NCBI GenBank assembly: GCA_030592625.1
Contig: JAUVIY010000044.1
Location: forward strand, 1 to 13,002
Length of the DNA: 13,002 nt
Origin: Spirochaeta sp.
GTDB taxonomy: Bacteria; Spirochaetota; Spirochaetia; DSM-2461
Reading direction: 5' to 3'
The position numbers were made by a program, and so were the translations under genes. The notes under the pieces are model-generated. The model made no database searches. It was not told the DNA's origin and saw only the letters and a list, made by a program, of their open reading frames with translations. Shown here piece by piece: positions 6,576 to 13,002 of the stretch; the stretch's first letter is position 1; every line of letters starts with the position of its first letter.

Positions 6576-8539
6576 GAGCTTATAAACTGTTTGCGAAACC
6601 GAGACGGTGTCACCCCAAATTTCTTCTTGAAAAGGGTGTAGAAATAGGTCTCATTTGAAAATCCGACATTATGGCAGATATAACCGATTGTTTGATCCGT
6701 TTCTTTCAGTGTTGAACATGCCTCTTCCAGCCGTCGGTCATTAATGGTATCGGAGATGGATTGAGAGACAATCCTTTTATAGATTCTTCCTATATAGGTG
6801 GGAGAGTGATGAACCATATCAGCTAGAAGTTCCAGAGAGATATTGGGATCTCTGAATCTTTCTTCGATAATATCCTGGATGAGGGTAATTACCTCTTCGT
6901 GTTTTTTTGAATTCAACTGTTTTACCTGTTCAGTAAGATTCCGAACAAGGTGAAATAACCGCCGCTTGATCTCCGGGAGGGTTTCCAGAAGGGAGATGTC
7001 ATAACCCTCATGCAGTCTGCTGTCATAAGAGGAAATACTGTAATTCCGGACGATTAGCTGTAGCGTATCCATAATTGATGAAATCAAGCGCAGGGAGGTC
7101 ATTTTAATAACAGGATATGAATAGTCGATGACGGTCTTTATAATCAAATCGTATAGGCTTTCCGCCTCTTTATCTCTACCCTGCTTGATGAGTTCATTAA
7201 TCTGTATTTCTTGTGATAACGGATACTCGTAATCATTTTTCGCATAAGTTTCCACGATACTCGTATCGAGAACCGCATCGACTCCATAAACAAATCGATA
7301 CCAGGAGGCGGCCAGGATTCTATGATAGCATTCGGCGATATCGGTGTAATCTCCCAGTCCCGTTTCAAAGACACTGAAGACATTGATCCGGATTTTTCTT
7401 GAATACTTGTCCCGGATATCGGTGATTTTTTCGTTCCAGTCTGTTTTGTCTCCGGAAGGATCGTTGATCAAAGCAATGATATTGCCCATATTGGCAAAAA
7501 CCAAGGAAGAAAGGCTGGATTGTGCAAGAATTTCCTCCAGGTAAAATTCCAGGATATCGTTCCCCGGTTTATGATTCACTTCGCTATAATTCTCTTCGGT
7601 TGTTCCTTGATGACCGATATGGAAGAGAATGAAGACCATGGGCATCAACAGATCCAGGGATCTTGCTATCTCTTGGGTCTCGATAAATCCCTTTTCATCG
7701 GCGTTCTCATTCACAAGAAGTGTTCCCAGGATGGATGCCCGGGCTGACTGCCGTAGGGACCGTTTTTCTTTCTCCAGTACTGCGGATTTATTGATCATTC
7801 TATAGAGGATGAACATATTTATAAACATGAGAACCACAACAGTAGCGGACAGAACTATCAGTCTGCGAATCTGATTCTTAACTTCATCCTTCAATACTTG
7901 ACCGGTGGAATCGATGATTCTGGAAAATTCCGCGCTGGAAACATCGAGGATACTGATTTCATTAAGGAAATTCATTATGGATACAGCTTCATCGAAGGAG
8001 AGATTATCCGTGTCTCTATATCGATAATAATGATATAATAAACCATTCGACCAGGCTTCCTCCGATCCCTCCAACGATCCCTCAAAAAGAATCGAGTCCA
8101 GTGTTTTCTGCGCCAATTGTAGGTTTCGTCGGGTAACCTGCCAGAGGTAATACGCTTCCTGAAGTTTCCCAGAACTGTATTCATCCATGTTCTTCTGAAC
8201 TGTGTTGCTCAGGGCCTCCATTGAGTAAGAAAATTCGATAGTCTGAGTTGTCCATGCACTTTTTGCCCGGACAATGCTTCGATATCCACCCCGGTCTGTG
8301 ATAGTCCGACCCAGAAGGATATCGTTTATCAGACGATCAAGAGAGTTCCACTTGTTAGTAATGGTTTTGGCGTCTTCGGATATATTGTTTAACGTCATTA
8401 TTCGGGATCCGGAATGTATCAAAAAACCGATAAGAAGAACTAGGATGCAAATTAAGAAAATAAAAGGGATCAGGGGGGCTGGCGGAAGAGGCTTCCCGGG
8501 ATTGTTGAGGTGTCTGTTTTTCCTTGATTCTTTTTTCAA
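6572..8539 (-). CDS. Transmembrane AraC-family transcription regulator
   Basis: A 655-residue one-protein sensor-regulator. Order: cytoplasmic basic, Pro-rich N-terminus (1-21); membrane segment 1 (about 22-42); mostly helical extracytoplasmic domain (about 45-225); membrane segment 2 (about 227-248); a charged, possibly coiled-coil linker (250-268); a degenerate GGDEF-like region (about 295-425, with NVFSVFETGLGDYTDIAECY and WYRFVYG, no GGDEF motif) as in YesN-type regulators; a helical region; and a C-terminal AraC DNA-binding domain (about 548-653) with helix-turn-helices at about 567-587 (SLELLADMVHHSPTYIGRIY) and 617-641, ending FGVTPSRFRKQF. There is no histidine-kinase, receiver or own sugar-binding domain. 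The TTG at 8539 is the only start available after an upstream in-frame TAA; GGAG lies five bases before it. The stop overlaps the convergent binding-protein gene by 4 bp. It probably controls the adjacent ABC operon in response to the sugar. Confidence 0.9.
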   Translation of the reverse strand: MKKESRKNRHLNNPGKPLPPAPLIPFIFLICILVLLIGFLIHSGSRIMTLNNISEDAKTITNKWNSLDRLINDILLGRTITDRGGYRSIVRAKSAWTTQTIEFSYSMEALSNTVQKNMDEYSSGKLQEAYYLWQVTRRNLQLAQKTLDSILFEGSLEGSEEAWSNGLLYHYYRYRDTDNLSFDEAVSIMNFLNEISILDVSSAEFSRIIDSTGQVLKDEVKNQIRRLIVLSATVVVLMFINMFILYRMINKSAVLEKEKRSLRQSARASILGTLLVNENADEKGFIETQEIARSLDLLMPMVFILFHIGHQGTTEENYSEVNHKPGNDILEFYLEEILAQSSLSSLVFANMGNIIALINDPSGDKTDWNEKITDIRDKYSRKIRINVFSVFETGLGDYTDIAECYHRILAASWYRFVYGVDAVLDTSIVETYAKNDYEYPLSQEIQINELIKQGRDKEAESLYDLIIKTVIDYSYPVIKMTSLRLISSIMDTLQLIVRNYSISSYDSRLHEGYDISLLETLPEIKRRLFHLVRNLTEQVKQLNSKKHEEVITLIQDIIEERFRDPNISLELLADMVHHSPTYIGRIYKRIVSQSISDTINDRRLEEACSTLKETDQTIGYICHNVGFSNETYFYTLFKKKFGVTPSRFRKQFISS

Positions 8540-8665
8540 TACCTCTCCATCTTTTTCTTTGAACTCAGATAATGATTAAACTATATCACGCCACTGAGTT
8601 TATGGATTTAACTTAGGAAAGCATAGAAAGTACAAAGGTTTTATGGACTGTTTATCCCGGAAATC

Positions 8666-8694
8666 ATCACAATTTAACCCCGATAAAGTATAAT
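8666..8694 (+). promoter_or_regulatory. Promoter giving a leaderless dehydrogenase mRNA
   Basis: ATCACA (8666-8671, 4/6 to -35), an exact 17-bp spacer and TATAAT (8689-8694, 6/6 to -10). Six bases separate the -10 box from the ATG at 8701, so the expected transcription start is at or within a base or two of the A of the start codon. No Shine-Dalgarno-like sequence lies upstream of the ATG. Confidence 0.6.
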
Positions 8695-8700
8695 TCAGAT

Positions 8701-9720
8701 ATGGCTTCCACCAACAATACATTCACCTGCGTCACTACCGACTATGTCGAACCCGATATGAATTGGGAAGTCGAGCAATATGAATCCCTCGATATCGCTT
8801 ACAGATTGAATCAATTACGCAAAGCGCCGCCTGAAGAGATTATCGCGGCCGCCGCAGATGCTCATGTGCTGATTGTTGACCAGGCGAAAATCACCCGGGA
8901 GGTGATTGAGGGACTTACCGAATGCAAATTGATAATCCGTCATGGTGATGGATACGACAACCTGAATATAAATGCGGCTATTGAGCATGGAATAGTCTGT
9001 GCCAACGAACCCGGATTCTGGAGTCGGGAAGTCGCCGAACAGGCCTTTGCCATGGCCCTGTCACTGGCTTTGAAAATACCCATCCAGGAGTCCGTGGCTC
9101 GTAGAGGAACCGATGAGGGATGGAAATACGAAGAAGCGATGCCCTATGGAAGTTTGAGTACCAGAACCGTTGGGGTCGTCGGGTGCGGTAAGATCGGCGC
9201 TCATGCCGTCAGGCTTTTCGGCAAATTGATGGACCGGGTGCTGGTGTACGATCCCGTCGTCAAATCATCCGACATCGAAGAAGCCGGCGGCATGCCTGTT
9301 ATGCTGGAAGAACTCGTCACCCAATCGGATATTGTCAGCATCCATGTACCGGCCAATTCCCATACCATCGGTCTGTTCAATTCCGCTCTTATCGGTAAGA
9401 TGAAAAAAGGAGCCATCCTCATTAATTCATCCCGGGGTACCATTGTCGACACCGCGGCGCTCACCGACGCATTGAAATCAGGCCGACTCTCCGGGGCCGG
9501 GCTGGATGCCACCGACCCCGAACCCCTGCCCGGAGATCATCCCCTGTTCTCAATACCCAACGTCATCATCACACCTCATATGGGTTGGTACAGCGAAGAT
9601 GCACTGTGGAACCTGAGGGAACAGATCGTCACCGATGTTCTGGCTGCCAGGGATGGACAAATGCCGTACTCGGTGGTGAATCCAGAAGTGCTGGAGAGGG
9701 ACAATCTGCGGCTGCGATGA
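8701..9720 (+). CDS. D-isomer-specific 2-hydroxyacid dehydrogenase
   Basis: NAD(P)-dependent oxidoreductase that interconverts a D-2-hydroxy acid and a 2-keto acid, 339 residues, the usual family size. The N-terminal catalytic subdomain begins with the beta strand TFTCVTTDYV. The dinucleotide fold has GCGKIG (161-166, GxGxxG) with acidic Asp184 at the end of the second strand (VYDP), which favours NAD. Catalytic residues are visible: Arg245 in NSSRGTIVD, Glu274 in DATDPEPLP and His293 in TPHMGWYSE. Sequence around RHGDGYDNLN and GFWSREVAEQA resembles the CtBP/phosphoglycerate-dehydrogenase-like branch. The substrate cannot be assigned. The start at 8701 is needed for the first strand; no other in-frame start lies upstream. 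It is divergent from the AraC gene, convergent with the lactonase gene, and more GC-rich than the genes to its left. Confidence 0.93.
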   Translation: MASTNNTFTCVTTDYVEPDMNWEVEQYESLDIAYRLNQLRKAPPEEIIAAAADAHVLIVDQAKITREVIEGLTECKLIIRHGDGYDNLNINAAIEHGIVCANEPGFWSREVAEQAFAMALSLALKIPIQESVARRGTDEGWKYEEAMPYGSLSTRTVGVVGCGKIGAHAVRLFGKLMDRVLVYDPVVKSSDIEEAGGMPVMLEELVTQSDIVSIHVPANSHTIGLFNSALIGKMKKGAILINSSRGTIVDTAALTDALKSGRLSGAGLDATDPEPLPGDHPLFSIPNVIITPHMGWYSEDALWNLREQIVTDVLAARDGQMPYSVVNPEVLERDNLRLR

Positions 9721-9739
9721 GTATCAGGCCATTCCCAAC

Positions 9740-10825
9740 TCAAAGCATCACAATACAAACCGGGGATCCTGTGTTGATCTCCGATCCCCAGACATTTAAC
9801 GGCATCCCTGTAGAAACGTCGAAGCTGCGATTTGTAATGGTGTGTGAATCTTGATTGGCGATGAAGAGTCGGCTGCCGTCAGGTGAAAATGTGATGTCCC
9901 TGGGTGTTTTACCCCGGCAGAAAAAACGGTCGGCAAGGGATAGGTTCACTCTTTCGGGGTATCCGGTATCGAATACGGCAATTGTGTCATCAAATCGGTT
10001 GGACACGGCCACCGTTCGGCCCGAGGGATGAACCTTTACCGCCGCCGGGGCAGCCGAAGTGGCCGGCGCGGCCGGGGTAGTCAAATCAGTCTTCCTCGGT
10101 TCTACGGTGTCCAGTTCCTGGATAATTTTCATTTTACCGTTTGCGGGATTGACGGTTGTAACCAGGAGCCTGGGTATCAATTCACATAACACATAAGCGA
10201 AATCCCCGGAGGGATCGAAAGCCAGGTGCCGGGGTCCGTAGCCGGACGGAACTCTCAAGGCCGCCAGCGGCGGCTCTGCCAGAGCATCCAGATGATGCAT
10301 CCAGACGACATCGCTTCCGAGGTCGCATACATAGATTCGATTAGCGTCCGGTCCCGGCAGAACCTGATGGGCATGAGGTGATTTCTGTCGACTCGTTTCA
10401 GGACCACCGTCCTTGTATGAATGGTTCAGGATGACCGGTCCGACATCGCCGTCTTTCAGCGTGTAACAGGTGAGACGGCCGTCGGAGTAGGAAGCCGCGA
10501 ACAACCGATTCTCTGCGGGCAGGACCGTCAGGTGACAGCCGGCACGACCTGGACCTTTCTGCTGACCCAGGAATGTAAGGGATCCATTTTCGTCCAAGTC
10601 AAAGGCGATAACAGCACCTGTGCCTTCATTCACTTCGGAGACAGCATAGAGTCTTCGGGAAACGCTGTCCCAGTCCAGATAAGACGGGTTCCTGATATCC
10701 TGATAAACGGAGATCAACCGGCAGGTATCATTCAGGTCATCCCATTTGTAGACGGATATTCCCCTGCCCCGGGCATCGATAGCGGGTGAACTGTGATTTG
10801 TGTAGGAGCCGACGGCAAATATCAC
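9740..10825 (-). CDS. 6-phosphogluconolactonase-type beta-propeller (lactonase family)
   Basis: A 361-residue seven-bladed beta-propeller of the Lactonase family (PF10282 type), whose characterised members hydrolyse 6-phosphogluconolactone or related sugar lactones; some are cyclases or of unknown role. Family motifs seen in order: VGSYT near the start (5-9), NPSYLDWD (46-53), SPHAHQV (149-155), DLGSDVVW (168-175), YGPRHLAFDPSG (196-207), VKVHPSGRTVAVSNR (263-277), TPRDITFSPDGSRLFIANQ (307-325) and a Pro-Val-Cys-Ile end (355-358). A low-complexity Thr/Pro/Ala stretch (about 249-262) replaces the usual loop before the VHPSG strand. The start is GTG at 10825, 7 bases after the toxin stop, with only a weak GGA upstream, so it probably depends on translation of the toxin gene. 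No signal peptide, so cytoplasmic. Confidence 0.88.
   Translation of the reverse strand: MIFAVGSYTNHSSPAIDARGRGISVYKWDDLNDTCRLISVYQDIRNPSYLDWDSVSRRLYAVSEVNEGTGAVIAFDLDENGSLTFLGQQKGPGRAGCHLTVLPAENRLFAASYSDGRLTCYTLKDGDVGPVILNHSYKDGGPETSRQKSPHAHQVLPGPDANRIYVCDLGSDVVWMHHLDALAEPPLAALRVPSGYGPRHLAFDPSGDFAYVLCELIPRLLVTTVNPANGKMKIIQELDTVEPRKTDLTTPAAPATSAAPAAVKVHPSGRTVAVSNRFDDTIAVFDTGYPERVNLSLADRFFCRGKTPRDITFSPDGSRLFIANQDSHTITNRSFDVSTGMPLNVWGSEINTGSPVCIVML
9762..9789. terminator. Possible stem-loop terminator or structural hairpin after the dehydrogenase
   Basis: GGGGATC (9762-9768) and GATCCCC (9783-9789) form a perfect GC-rich 7-bp inverted repeat with a 14-nt loop, 41 bases after the dehydrogenase stop. 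It lies inside the 3' end of the convergent lactonase gene. There is no T-run on the plus-strand side, so intrinsic termination is doubtful. Confidence 0.3.
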
Positions 10826-10832
10826 GGAGTTA

Positions 10833-11234
10833 TCATTCCATTGCCGTTATGACTCGTTTGTCGAAACTTCTCAAGGGCAAACGCAAACGCTTCGCCAGTT
10901 CAACATAAGAGGCATCGTAATAGGTGAGTCGCTTTTCAAGGGCGAGTTCCCTGATTCGATGCCTGACTTCCGCAGCGGGCAGGGAGTCGGTGACAATGGG
11001 TAAATCGGCGAGATCCGTCTCTATCCCGTGAATTTCATCCATTGTGATCCGCCCACGGGAAAAGGCCGTCACCAGGGTGTTTCCCACCTCATACCAGAAC
11101 TGGGAAGGAACAAAGATCTGACCATTCCTCCCAATCAGTGATTTAAGTTCCTGTTCTATCCGCCTGCCCTTCTCTTCCTGGAGAAATAACGCCATGGCGG
11201 CGGATATATCGAGAACCAGTGCAGCGTCAGTCAT
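10833..11234 (-). CDS. vapC: VapC-type PIN-domain toxin
   Basis: A 133-residue PIN-domain ribonuclease, expected to cleave RNA and inhibit growth when free of antitoxin. The four acidic metal-binding positions of the family are present: Asp9 (LVLDISAAMALF), Glu49 (FWYEVGNTL), Asp107 (LTYYDASYVELAKRL) and Asp125 (RSFDKRV), so it looks intact and active. The ATG at 11234 is 2 bases after the antitoxin stop, the typical toxin-antitoxin arrangement. The lactonase gene follows after 7 bases, so it may share this transcript. Confidence 0.88.
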   Translation of the reverse strand: MTDAALVLDISAAMALFLQEEKGRRIEQELKSLIGRNGQIFVPSQFWYEVGNTLVTAFSRGRITMDEIHGIETDLADLPIVTDSLPAAEVRHRIRELALEKRLTYYDASYVELAKRLRLPLRSFDKRVITAME

Positions 11235-11236
11235 GC

Positions 11237-11494
11237 CTATTTACGTCCATGATCCCGGAAATTCAGTATTTGCTTTGTTGTAAGATGTTCCCGATCATGG
11301 ATTTCCTGCCGGCGTGCAGAGATCCTTTCCAGAGCGTTTGCAATGGCCATTTCTCTGTCAATCTCTTCAGGTCTGATGACTGCGATAGGTTTCCCACGCC
11401 GGGTGACATGAACGATATTCCCCTGCTCAACCTCTTTGAGAAGCTGACTGAAGTGAGTTTTAGCTTCAAAAGCGCCGACATCTATGCGACTCAT
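11237..11494 (-). CDS. Phd/YefM-family antitoxin
   Basis: An 85-residue antitoxin of the Phd/YefM fold that should neutralise the adjacent PIN toxin and repress their promoter. The N-terminal DNA-binding/dimer half is typical: VGAFEAKTHFSQLLKEVEQG, then VHVTRRGKPIAVIRP. The C-terminal part (about 46-85) is charged and probably the toxin-wrapping tail. The ATG at 11494 is chosen because it gives the complete family N-terminus; no clear ribosome binding site precedes it. Palindromic operator-like DNA lies directly upstream. Confidence 0.88.
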   Translation of the reverse strand: MSRIDVGAFEAKTHFSQLLKEVEQGNIVHVTRRGKPIAVIRPEEIDREMAIANALERISARRQEIHDREHLTTKQILNFRDHGRK

Positions 11495-11516
11495 ATCTAT
11501 AGATTATTACAAACAG

Positions 11517-11539
11517 ACTGGTTAATCAACCAGTTGGTT
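11517..11539. promoter_or_regulatory. Palindromic operator of the toxin-antitoxin pair
   Basis: ACTGGTT (11517-11523) and AACCAGT (11528-11534) form a 7-bp inverted repeat with a 4-bp centre. A further TGGTT (11535-11539) pairs with AACCA (11528-11532), so three half-sites overlap. They lie 23-45 bp upstream of the antitoxin ATG, where Phd-type antitoxins bind to autoregulate. On the minus strand TTGATT (11528-11523) could be a -35 box within the operator. Confidence 0.55.
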
Positions 11540-11805
11540 ATTGGAATATGGGAGTTTTTCGGGGAACTACCGGCAACCATACAAATCATCCTGCAGTTGG
11601 GCGTGACGGTTGTGAAAAATATCATATTTTTTCATAAGGGCATGTCATGAAACGGATCAGAATGCTTTCATTTTGGTACGATATTTTATGATGCAGATAT
11701 TCTATGTCACCCGAATTACCCGGCGGCAAAAGCCTCAATCCGCTCCATGGCCAGGGATGACAAGCGGAAATCCCGTCCCTCCGGATCCGGGCACCGACAA
11801 GAGCT
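11540..11805. other. Gene-free stretch between antitoxin and broken HD-GYP gene
   Basis: No supportable gene. It contains an AT-rich perfect palindrome AAAAATAT-c-ATATTTTT (11615-11631), which could form a weak hairpin. Directly after the HD-GYP stop at 11806 the same frame stays open on the minus strand to a TAA at about 11711 and has reasonable codon composition, but no recognisable motif. Confidence 0.45.
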
Positions 11806-13002
11806 TCATTCATCCCGCATATCCTCATAAATCTCATCGAAACGTCCGGCAATGGGAAGGAAGGCATTCCAGACTTCCGGACCGAAGACTTCGTCCGCCT
11901 TTTTATCGTTACGATCGTCATGTTGAAGAATCTCCATGGTTTTCTCATGGGAGAATCCCGGTTTGTAATGCCTGATACTCCGCAACGCATCGTACTTGTT
12001 CGCAAGCCCCACGATGAGAGCTTCTATGGGAATCTCATCGCCTTTGAGAGGTCTCAGATTCTCATAGTCTCCCTTGTCCCGGCTGCGCATCATGCTCGTC
12101 CGCCGTTCTTGTCGATCAGACGGGGTTCCTGATCCGACTGGGAATTGATCATCTGATGAAGGATCTGGAAGCCGACTATTGAATGCATCTGCATCTCGAG
12201 GTACTCATCTTCAGTGAGTCTGCCCGGTTTCCTGATGATGTGGGGCATGGCCACTTTCCCGATATCATGAAGTGCCGAAATCTGACCGAGCCAACGGCAG
12301 AGCTCCTCGCCCAGCCCTATCTGATACGACAGGGTTTCAGCATAGACGTTCACCCGATGTATGTGCCGACCATACCGTCGAACGCCTTTTATCCAGATCG
12401 GTGGGACCGTCAACTTTATCAAAGGCGATAACGGTGTAATTCCCCTCATGCCAGTTGATGAGGTTCACCGGGTGCGGATGACCGAGGAAATTCCGGACAT
12501 CGGAATGAAGGGGATATGCGGCTCTCCACTCGGCATCGGTGGAATAGTCTGTTTTTTGGGCGTCGACCATCCTTTCCTGCCGACGGGAATGCCAGATGGG
12601 CGCGTCGGTATCACGGCCAACCCGGATGGCACCACTTGCCTTCAGCTTTGCGGTTTGCTCGTCAATATTCCCGTCCCTGGCTATCGTTTCCAGGTTCTTG
12701 AGGATGCAACGACGAAACTTGTCGATACCTTCCAGCCTTTTGTCCGGCCGCCGGCGTTCGGTGACATCGAGGAGCCAGATCATCCAGCCCACTTCCGACT
12801 TACGGCTGCGGACGGCAAAGATTTTCTTCAGTACCGGGCTTTCGAGTTCGATGACTTGTCCGGAGGCCTCAGCGTCCCCCAGGAGAGCAGGATCGGCCAG
12901 GGGATTACCCCCGAAAAGGCGGGAGAGACTGTCGATTTGTTCGCGTTTCAGGTACTCCGCCGGCCGCCCGGAGGTCACCAGGATTCTCCCCTTATCATCA
13001 CA
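11806..13002 (-). pseudogene. Broken PAS / HD-GYP signalling gene (right-edge partial)
   Basis: Remnant of a sensor ending in an HD-GYP domain, the family of cyclic-di-GMP phosphodiesterases. Three reading frames are needed. Frame 1 (13002 to about 12390) encodes the end of a PAS domain (DDKGRILV..., then VGWMIWLLDVTERR) and an unrecognised linker. Frame 2 (about 12400-12090) encodes the HD half: GRHIHRVNVYAETL, ALHDIGKVAMP, RKPGRLTEDEYLEM, MHSIVGFQIL. Frame 3 (about 12093-11806) encodes LKGDEIPIEALIVGLANKYD, SIRHYKPGFSHEKTMEIL and FGPEVWNAFLPIAGRFDEI. The first shift fits one extra base in a four-base run at 12387-12390. The HHExxDGxGYP signature has decayed to MMRSRDKGDYEN, so activity would be lost even if the frame were restored. 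The gene continues beyond the right edge. Sequence errors could explain the shifts but not the missing signature. Confidence 0.75.

Noticed and set aside
11615..11631. AT-rich palindrome as a transcription terminator
   Set aside because: The stem is only A-T pairs with a one-base centre, too weak and sterically poor for an intrinsic terminator.
11219..11650. 143-codon plus-strand reading frame over the antitoxin
   Set aside because: It lies antisense to a clear Phd/YefM antitoxin and its operator, and shows no recognisable motif.
11711..11805. Open frame continuing after the HD-GYP stop at 11806
   Set aside because: The family normally ends near that stop, and the roughly 30 extra codons match nothing I recognise.
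12090..12093. ATGA stop-start overlap in the HD-GYP region as a genuine coupled pair of genes
   Set aside because: The two frames are consecutive halves of one HD-GYP domain and the key signature at the junction is destroyed, so decay of one gene is more likely than two coupled genes.
12380..12395. Programmed frameshift at the four-base run in the HD-GYP gene
   Set aside because: The shift needed is +1 at a plain A-AAA-GG sequence with no shift-prone stop context, and the gene is damaged again further on.

Overview
The window looks like a chromosomal segment of a free-living spirochaete (Spirochaetaceae-like). This is inferred from the sugar-binding protein, whose signal peptide ends in W-A-N-G-S-G-E with no lipobox cysteine, a style common in that group, and from the gene mix. 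No rRNA, tRNA, CRISPR array or insertion sequence was seen. The taxonomic guess is moderate at best.

Left block (about 1-8600): a sugar-uptake locus. On the minus strand, reading from 5137 downwards, lie a periplasmic sugar-binding protein, a permease, a two-domain RbsA-type ATPase, a second permease, and the decayed remnant of a D-psicose/D-tagatose 3-epimerase-like gene. A stem-loop with a run of eight G separates the binding-protein gene from the membrane components. Divergently, across a 424-bp control region, is a second sugar-binding-like protein (5562-6575) that is a clear paralogue of the transporter's binding protein but carries a non-cleaved-looking N-terminal membrane anchor. Convergent with it, overlapping by 4 bp, is a 655-residue transmembrane AraC-family regulator (6572-8539) with a helical outside domain between two membrane segments, a degenerate GGDEF-like region and a C-terminal AraC DNA-binding domain. 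The simplest reading is that the tethered binding protein reports the sugar to the membrane regulator, which then controls the ABC operon. It would be a one-membrane-protein analogue of binding-protein/histidine-kinase sensors such as XylFII-LytST or TorT-TorS.

Right block (about 8700-13002): visibly more GC-rich. It has a D-2-hydroxyacid dehydrogenase, probably read from a leaderless mRNA (perfect TATAAT six bases before its ATG). Convergent to it is a tight minus-strand group: Phd/YefM-like antitoxin, VapC-type PIN toxin, and a 6-phosphogluconolactonase-type beta-propeller. Upstream of that group, on the same strand, is a broken PAS/HD-GYP gene running off the right edge.

Two genes are in decay or carry sequence errors (the epimerase and the HD-GYP gene). 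Several genes depend on TTG starts (ATPase, tethered binding protein, AraC regulator). The composition change near 8.6 kb suggests that the sugar locus and the right block have different histories.
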